Source: Sediminibacterium sp. (GTDB taxonomy: Bacteria > Bacteroidota > Bacteroidia > Chitinophagales > Chitinophagaceae). From it: a DNA stretch of 64,000 bases. The notes below the pieces were generated by a model. It made no database searches. It saw only the letters and a program-made list of their open reading frames with translations, and was not told the DNA's origin. Positions within the stretch are counted from its first letter, which is position 1. Each line of letters starts with the position of its first letter. Shown piece after piece: positions 58,743 to 64,000 of the stretch. Where the stretch lies: contig JAFWCB010000001.1 in the NCBI GenBank assembly GCA_017537025.1, positions 83,198-147,197 on the forward strand, written 5' to 3'. A program made the position numbers and the translations under genes.

Positions 58743-58750
58743 CAAATATA
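58743..58750 (-). promoter_or_regulatory. Bacteroidota -7 promoter box of aspS
   Basis: TATATTTG on the minus strand matches TAnnTTTG and lies 28 bases before the aspS start codon. No -33 TTG was found at the expected distance. Confidence 0.45.
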
Positions 58751-58793
58751 ATCCAAATGCATAAAGTGGCGTGTTTGCGATATTTTTGGAGGA

Positions 58794-59936
58794 ATGAATA
58801 GTGTAACCCATAAACCTAGAATCTATCGATTTGCTGTTGCCGCCTTTTTCTTTATTGCAGGTATTTCTTTTGCCAGTTGGGCAAGCCGAATACCTGATAT
58901 CAGCAGAGCGTTGAATTTGCACGAAGGTGCCTTAGGTGCCGTTCTTTTTGCCTTGCCCATCGGATCTATGTGTAGCCTGCCATTATCAGGCTGGTTAGTA
59001 GCAAAACTAGGGAGCAGGAAAGTAGCTACTATTAGTGGTTTGATTTACCCAACTATATTAATTTGTTTAGGTTTTTCTAACACTGTTCCATTACTTACAA
59101 TCACCCTTTTCTTTTTTGGGCTTTTTGGAAATATGATGAATATTTCTGTTAATACACAAGCAGTGGGTGTAGAAGCGATGTACAATCGCTCTATTATGGC
59201 TACATTTCATGGTGTATGGAGTTTAGCCGGTTTCACCGGAGCGGCCGTAGGTACTATCTTGATATCACAAGGATTTGATCCTTATCAACATTTTATAGGC
59301 ATCGCTTCAGTAATGATATGCATGGCTCTTTTTTCACAAAAATATATTTTACCATACGATCAGTACCACCCCGATCAACCCATATTCGCAAAGCCAGATG
59401 CTAATTTATTAAAACTTGGTTTGATTGCTTTTTGCTGCATGGCTGCAGAAGGAACCATGTTTGATTGGAGTGGTATATATTTTCAAAAAGTAGTTCAGGC
59501 TCCAAAAAATCTAACCACATTAGGTTATGCTGCTTTTATGAGTACAATGGCTGGTGGAAGATTTTTGGGAGATAGATTAGTTACTCGTTTTGGCAGAAAA
59601 AATATCTTATTAGGTAGTGGTAGTGTTATAGCTACCGGGCTATTAACTGCTGTTATTTTCCCCAGCCTAGTTACCGCAACTGCAGGCTTTTTATTAGTAG
59701 GCATTGGTGTATCTTCTGTTGTACCGGTGGTATATAGTGAGGCCGGAAAGTCTACTACGATGAGTGCAGGTGTTGCATTAGCCGCTGTTTCTAGCATTGG
59801 ATTTTTAGGTTTTCTGATTGGCCCGCCTTTAATCGGATTTATCGCTGAATGGTTGGGGCTACAGTGGTCGTTTGCGCTGATTGCTTTGCTGGGATTTGGA
59901 ACCACATTATTAGCAAGGATCACTAAATTTTCGTAG
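58794..59936 (+). CDS. MFS transporter
   Basis: The 380-residue product is a major facilitator with about 12 membrane helices. It has the start FAVAAFFFIAGISFASWASR, a first-loop motif A equivalent (GWLVAKLGSRKVATISGLIY), helices such as LLTITLFFFGLFGNMMNISV, and the second-half equivalent GGRFLGDRLVTRFGRKNILL. The family is close to YbjJ-like MFS proteins, but the substrate cannot be named. A TATTTTTG box lies just five bases before the ATG, too close for a certain promoter call. Confidence 0.9.
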   Translation: MNSVTHKPRIYRFAVAAFFFIAGISFASWASRIPDISRALNLHEGALGAVLFALPIGSMCSLPLSGWLVAKLGSRKVATISGLIYPTILICLGFSNTVPLLTITLFFFGLFGNMMNISVNTQAVGVEAMYNRSIMATFHGVWSLAGFTGAAVGTILISQGFDPYQHFIGIASVMICMALFSQKYILPYDQYHPDQPIFAKPDANLLKLGLIAFCCMAAEGTMFDWSGIYFQKVVQAPKNLTTLGYAAFMSTMAGGRFLGDRLVTRFGRKNILLGSGSVIATGLLTAVIFPSLVTATAGFLLVGIGVSSVVPVVYSEAGKSTTMSAGVALAAVSSIGFLGFLIGPPLIGFIAEWLGLQWSFALIALLGFGTTLLARITKFS

Positions 59937-59937
59937 A

Positions 59938-60050
59938 AGTCAATAAGAAAGTCGATAAGAAAGTCCGGGAGTCGGTAAGCCGAGTCCGAAAGCTTGAAGA
60001 ATTAAATATCGGACTGGCTCACTGACTCACCAACTTGGCTTACGGACTAT
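59938..60050. repeat. AGTC-rich intergenic repeat with nested inverted repeats
   Basis: Several AGTC units with similar spacing (AGTCAATAAGAA, AGTCGATAAGAA, AGTCCGGG) lead into an imperfect inverted repeat. AGTCGGTAAGCCGAGT (59970-59985) pairs with ACTTGGCTTACGGACT (60033-60048) at 14 of 16 positions. Inside it, AGTCCGA (59983-59989) pairs perfectly with TCGGACT (60009-60015). It is non-coding and lies between the MFS gene and rarA. It looks like a REP-type palindromic element. Confidence 0.6.
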
Positions 60051-60089
60051 AGTTTGCTACCTTTAACAATAAAATAATTTCAATCTCAA

Positions 60090-61343
60090 ATGACTCCCCT
60101 CGCAGAAAGAATAAGACCTACAACACTAGATCAAGTAATTGGTCAGGAGCATATTACCGGTGAAGGGGGTATTCTTCGTAAAGCGTTGCAACAAAGAGCT
60201 ATTCATTCCATGATTTTATGGGGCCCGCCGGGAGTTGGTAAAACTACCATTGCACAGATAATTGCTGAAAGCCTTGGTATGAATTACTTTCAGCTTAGTG
60301 CCATCAGTAGTGGAGTGAAGGAAGTACGAGATGTGATCGACAAAGCCAAACAACTCAACGGGGCTGTTTTATTTATTGATGAAATACATCGATTCAATAA
60401 ATCCCAGCAAGATGCTTTGCTCGGTGCAGTAGAAAAAGGTATTATCAGATTGATAGGCGCCACTACCGAAAATCCTTCCTTTGAAGTAAATAGTGCTTTA
60501 TTGAGCAGGTGTCAGGTATATGTTTTAAAAGCTTTATCAGAAGAAAAACTCATTCAATTACTAGAAAACGCAATTGAGCGTGATGCGATACTGCAAAAAC
60601 AAAAAATCGTTTTAAAAGAAACATCAGCATTGATTGCCATCAGCGGTGGAGATGGTAGAAAACTTTTGAATTTATTAGAGATCATAGTTGAATCTGGTAA
60701 TACAACTATTACCGATAAAGTAGTGATGGATATAGCGCAGAAGAAAATTGCGTTATACGATAAGAGTGGTGAACAACATTATGATATTATTTCCGCTTTT
60801 ATAAAAAGTATTAGGGGTAGTGATCCTAATGGAGCTGTATATTGGTTGGCTCGTATGATTGAAGGAGGAGAGGATATCAAATTCATAGCACGGAGAATGC
60901 TGATACTTGCCAGTGAAGATATCGGCAATGCTAATCCAAATGCTTTATTATTAGCGAATGCAACATTTGATGCAGTGAGTAAAATTGGTTATCCAGAAGG
61001 TCGCATTATATTATCTCAATGTGCAACCTATTTGGCTTCTTCTCCCAAAAGTAATGCAGCTTATGAAGCTATAGGTAAAGCCCAGCAAGCGGTTCAGCAA
61101 TATGGCGATTTACCGGTACCCTTGCATTTACGAAATGCACCTACTAAATTGATGAAGCAAATGGATTACGGCAAAGATTATCAGTACTCCCATTTAGGAG
61201 AGGGAAATTTTTTAGATCAGGAGTACTTACCTAATGAAATAACAAATACCAATTTCTACATGCCCGGGAATAATGCGAGAGAACAAGAGTTGCTGAAATT
61301 TCTTGCGGCACGTTGGAAAGGGAAGTATCGTTATAAATTATGA
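60090..61343 (+). CDS. rarA: Replication-associated recombination protein A (RarA/MgsA family AAA ATPase)
   Basis: AAA+ ATPase acting at stalled replication forks. The 417-residue product has Walker A ([20 protein letters not shown]), Walker B ([20 protein letters not shown]), sensor residues in [20 protein letters not shown], and the C-terminal tetramerisation region ([20 protein letters not shown]). Its start [20 protein letters not shown] matches the family. Its stop lies at the edge of a hairpin repeat. Confidence 0.96.
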   Translation: MTPLAERIRPTTLDQVIGQEHITGEGGILRKALQQRAIHSMILWGPPGVGKTTIAQIIAESLGMNYFQLSAISSGVKEVRDVIDKAKQLNGAVLFIDEIHRFNKSQQDALLGAVEKGIIRLIGATTENPSFEVNSALLSRCQVYVLKALSEEKLIQLLENAIERDAILQKQKIVLKETSALIAISGGDGRKLLNLLEIIVESGNTTITDKVVMDIAQKKIALYDKSGEQHYDIISAFIKSIRGSDPNGAVYWLARMIEGGEDIKFIARRMLILASEDIGNANPNALLLANATFDAVSKIGYPEGRIILSQCATYLASSPKSNAAYEAIGKAQQAVQQYGDLPVPLHLRNAPTKLMKQMDYGKDYQYSHLGEGNFLDQEYLPNEITNTNFYMPGNNAREQELLKFLAARWKGKYRYKL

Positions 61344-61415
61344 ATTAGGAATTAGGAATTAAAAAATCGATTTATAACTCATAATTCTTAATTAATAATT
61401 CTTAATTCTTAATTC
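61342..61415. repeat. Tandem and inverted AATTAGG/AATTCTT repeat
   Basis: GAATTAGGAATTAGGAATTA (61342-61361) pairs with TAATTCTTAATTCTTAATTC (61396-61415) over 20 positions, 18 exact and two G-T type. Each arm is a tandem repeat of seven-base units. The hairpin covers the stop codons of the two converging genes and may act as a bidirectional terminator. Confidence 0.6.
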
Positions 61416-62881
61416 TTTTTCTGTGGTACCATTCTTCCTCCTACTTTCTTCAACTCCTCTGCCCCTCTTTCTCCTCCTTCATGATATTCAGCATCTTCAT
61501 TTACATCCCATAAATCATAGATTTCTTTTCCGGCTATAATATTTTTAGCCGCCAGCATAGCTGTCATCATACTATGATCTTGGTTATTATATTTATGCAT
61601 CCCATTTCTACCGATCAAATACAAACCCGGATATGCTTTCAAGGCCTCGCGAACATCATTTACTTTCTCTTTGTAAGTTTGATCATATACAGGATATGCT
61701 TTGGGTTGCCGTACAACATAACCATCAACAACTGCTTCCGGGTGTGTGAGTCCGATTTGATTAATTTCTTTGGTAGCTAAAGCAATAAGATCTGCATCGG
61801 AGGAAGTCCACAAACCATCTCCTTCAAAACAAAAATATTCTAACCCATAACAAGCCATTTCGGGATCAGGAACCATATATGGGCTCCAGGATTTGAAGTT
61901 TTGGATACGACCTACTTTAACGCTAGGATCATGTATATAAATCCAGTTATCATGAAAGGCATCTTCATCTTTACAAATCAGAACAACAGTCAGAAAATCG
62001 CGGTATTCTAAATGTTTTGCCGAATCAAAAGCTTGTTGAGGAAAAGTAGGTGTTACTGATGTAACCAATTCGCGCATGGGTGCAGTACTTAACACATAAT
62101 CGAACCCATCAAAAATTCTGTTATCACTTGTGTGAACTGTCCAGGTAGTATTATTGAGTTGAATATCTTTTACGGCGCAATTCATTTCAACCTGTACCCC
62201 CATTTTTTTACTCTTCAGGGTACAAACTTCCCACATCATACCCGGTCCCATTTTCGGGTATCGGAACGAATCGATCAATGTTTTAATAACTTGATCTTTG
62301 CTTGTAGGCTTGGCTTTAAAAACTGCATTCCATATGGCGCTACTGAGCGACAGGCCTTTGATACGTTGTGCCGCCCAATCGGCAGAGATTTCTTTACAGG
62401 GAATACCCCATACTTTTTCTGTATAGGTTTTAAAAAAAATATTGAAAAGTCGGCGACCAAATTGATTTACTACCCAATCTTCAAAATTTGTTGGATTTTT
62501 AACTGGGAATAGTTTTGCACGCATATAACTGAGAACGCACAAACCGCTTTCCCACACCCCTAATTTGGTTAGCGCTTCAAAAGCAACAAGGGGGTATGAA
62601 AAGAATTTTTTATTGTAATAAATGCGCGAGCTTCTGGGGCGTTCAAGCATTTCATCACCAAGAATTTCGGTCCAGAAATCTTCTACTTCTTTAGATTTGG
62701 AAAAAAAACGATGTCCGCCTATGTCAAAGTGATAGCCTTTGTATGTTTCTGTACGGGAGATACCACCCACATAATGAGGGTCTTTTTCAAAAACTGTTAC
62801 ATTTTCATTTGCCTTTCCTAGTAGATAGGCAGCTGTTAAACCTGCCGGGCCAGCGCCGATTATTGCAATTTTTTTAGGCAT
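61409..62881 (-). CDS. NAD(P)/FAD-dependent oxidoreductase, UDP-galactopyranose mutase-like
   Basis: The 490-residue product has the FAD-binding motif [20 protein letters not shown] and an extended family pattern [41 protein letters not shown] second block ([20 protein letters not shown]) resembles UDP-galactopyranose mutase and amine oxidase-like enzymes; the GGHRFFSK pattern is frequent in FAD enzymes of glycan assembly. Substrate is unknown. A weak -7-like box CACCTTTG (62909-62916, minus strand) lies before the start. Its stop is inside the neighbouring hairpin repeat. Confidence 0.88.
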   Translation of the reverse strand: MPKKIAIIGAGPAGLTAAYLLGKANENVTVFEKDPHYVGGISRTETYKGYHFDIGGHRFFSKSKEVEDFWTEILGDEMLERPRSSRIYYNKKFFSYPLVAFEALTKLGVWESGLCVLSYMRAKLFPVKNPTNFEDWVVNQFGRRLFNIFFKTYTEKVWGIPCKEISADWAAQRIKGLSLSSAIWNAVFKAKPTSKDQVIKTLIDSFRYPKMGPGMMWEVCTLKSKKMGVQVEMNCAVKDIQLNNTTWTVHTSDNRIFDGFDYVLSTAPMRELVTSVTPTFPQQAFDSAKHLEYRDFLTVVLICKDEDAFHDNWIYIHDPSVKVGRIQNFKSWSPYMVPDPEMACYGLEYFCFEGDGLWTSSDADLIALATKEINQIGLTHPEAVVDGYVVRQPKAYPVYDQTYKEKVNDVREALKAYPGLYLIGRNGMHKYNNQDHSMMTAMLAAKNIIAGKEIYDLWDVNEDAEYHEGGERGAEELKKVGGRMVPQKKN

Positions 62882-62956
62882 GAATCTCCCTATATTTTAT
62901 TAAGGAGGCAAAGGTGCGTAATAATTGCGTAAAATTGCGGAAATAGAAATAATTAA

Positions 62957-63406
62957 ATGGAGTCAGTTTATAAAATCTACTACAAGGCTTTTGGGGCGCT
63001 CAATCCTGGTGAGTTGTACGATGCTATTAAGCTTCGAAATGAAGTATTTGTTGTAGAGCAAAATTGCATTTTTCAAGATGCTGATGGTAAGGATTTGGAT
63101 GCTTTTCATTTATTCATTTATGAAGAGAATAGGTTACTTGCTTATGCTCGTTTGATGCCACCCGGTTTGGGATATGAAGAAATGAGTATTGGTAGAATTG
63201 TTAGTTCACCTGCTGCGAGGGGTATGGGTATTGGTAGAGTACTGGTAGCTGAATCTATTAAGGCTTGTAAACAACTTTTTGGAGAGGGGCCCATTCGGAT
63301 TGGTGCACAATATTATTTATTGAATTTTTACAGGTCGTTTGGTTTTAGGGAGGAAGGAGAAATATATCTAGAGGATGGGATAGAGCATGTAGAGATGTTG
63401 TTATAA
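62957..63406 (+). CDS. GNAT family N-acetyltransferase (ElaA-like)
   Basis: The 149-residue product carries the acetyl-CoA binding region SIGRIVSSPAARGMGIGRVL (motif A, R/Q-x-x-G-x-G/A) and FYRSFGFREEGEIYLEDGIE near the end. The N-terminal LYDAIKLRNEVFVVEQNCIF is typical of ElaA-like GNATs. Substrate unknown. It stands alone on the plus strand before the rRNA operon. Confidence 0.92.
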   Translation: MESVYKIYYKAFGALNPGELYDAIKLRNEVFVVEQNCIFQDADGKDLDAFHLFIYEENRLLAYARLMPPGLGYEEMSIGRIVSSPAARGMGIGRVLVAESIKACKQLFGEGPIRIGAQYYLLNFYRSFGFREEGEIYLEDGIEHVEMLL

Positions 63407-63425
63407 AAAGGCTAGCGTATATTGC

Positions 63426-63458
63426 AAAAAAAAAGCCCCGACTAAAAGTCGAGGCTTT
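63426..63458 (-). terminator. Intrinsic terminator of the rRNA operon
   Basis: AAAGCCCCGACT (63432-63443) pairs with AGTCGAGGCTTT (63447-63458), 12 pairs including one G-T wobble, with a 3-base loop and a T-run on the minus strand. It ends the rRNA transcript after 5S. Confidence 0.9.
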
Positions 63459-63464
63459 AATAAA

Positions 63465-63574
<110 letters not shown>

Positions 63575-63694
63575 AAGAGGTCAAAGGGAAAAGGAGTAAG
63601 GAGGGAAGGTAACGAAGCGGAGCTTATACCTTATACCTCAAACCTAGTACCTTAAAAAGGTCATATTGGGAAGGAAACAATAACATAAAAAAAT

Positions 63695-64000
63695 AAAGCT
63701 TACGGGCAATTAGTACTACTTGGCTTTACTGTTACCAGTTTTACACCTATAGCCTATCAACGTCGTAGTCTTCGACGACCCTTAAAAGTAAACTCATCTT
63801 GTGGAAGGTTTCACGCTTAGATGCTTTCAGCGTTTATCCTGTCCGTACATAGCTACTCTGCATTGCACCTGGCGGCACAACAGATACACCAGCGGTACGT
63901 ACGACCCGGTCCTCTCGTACTAAGGTCATGTCCACTCAATTTACTAGCGCCCACCACAGATAGGGACCGAACTGTCTTGCGACGTTCTGAACCCAGTTCA
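63695..64000 (-). rRNA. rrl: 23S ribosomal RNA, 3' end (partial)
   Basis: The window ends inside 23S. The visible part is the 3' domain: the plus strand reads GACCCGGTCCTCTCGTACTA and CAATTTACTAGCGCCCACC, complementary to the conserved sarcin-ricin loop (AGTACGAGAGGACCGG) and nearby helices. The 3' end is placed near 63695 from the end-pairing sequence AAGCTTACGGGCAATTAGTA, and is approximate. The gene continues past base 64000. Confidence 0.9.

Noticed and set aside
58781-58788. TATTTTTG as promoter of the MFS gene
   Set aside because: It lies five bases before the start codon, so transcription would begin at or after the ATG. A GGAGG precedes the ATG as well, making a longer leader more likely.
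63575-63694. A tRNA in the 23S-5S spacer
   Set aside because: No cloverleaf or T-loop signature was found. The spacer holds only simple purine-rich and ACCTT-type repeats.

Overview
This window looks like chromosome of a Bacteroidota bacterium, most likely of the Chitinophagaceae type. The reasons are the moderately AT-rich coding sequence, several promoters with the Bacteroidota -7 box TAnnTTTG, secreted proteins ending in type IX secretion (T9SS) sorting domains with a YPNP motif, GLPGLI, DUF5777, DUF4407 and DUF2807 families, a type III glutamine synthetase, and few Shine-Dalgarno sites. No transposase, phage gene, CRISPR array or tRNA was seen.

Layout. 1-13,100 (almost all minus strand) is the str-S10 ribosomal superoperon: rpsL-rpsG, fusA, then rpsJ-rplC-rplD-rplW-rplB-rpsS-rplV (cut by the window edge). 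It is interrupted twice. Between rpsG and fusA sit a TetR regulator and a small secreted protein, each preceded by the same 18-bp operator. Between fusA and rpsJ sit an ECF sigma factor, a frameshifted anti-sigma/beta-barrel gene, a cytochrome c lipoprotein-YceI-DUF5777 operon, and a Fic protein whose promoter lies between two halves of an inverted repeat. 13,200-34,700 is mostly housekeeping: a large T9SS protein, ilvE, rdgB, aroE, a phosphosulfolactate synthase, a TPR protein, yidC, DUF4407, pyrG, a dienelactone hydrolase, proC, hldD, purL and a DUF2807 protein.

34,900-46,500 is the most distinctive region. Two large T9SS proteins share a C-terminal module of about 565 residues but differ in their N-terminal halves. 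They bracket a minus-strand operon encoding a secreted propeller-like protein, a di-heme MauG/cytochrome c peroxidase-like protein, a protein with apparent copper amine oxidase fold that keeps an N-Y-x-Y motif but lacks recognisable copper ligands, and an orphan LuxR-type response regulator.

46,600-64,000 holds glnN (GSIII), a small Spy/CpxP-like protein, accC-accB-efp, a DUF4198 protein, the known ATP-grasp/alpha-E/transglutaminase cassette, aspS, an MFS transporter, rarA, a FAD-dependent UDP-galactopyranose mutase-like oxidoreductase, a GNAT acetyltransferase, and the 3' end of a minus-strand rRNA operon (5S and partial 23S).

The best candidates for something undescribed are the amine-oxidase-like/MauG operon, the ECF circuit defined by two identical promoter elements, the self-controlled Fic gene, the structured rpsJ-rplC leader, and the shared C-terminal module of the two T9SS proteins. 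Functional statements rest on motif and family recognition by eye; no database search was run.
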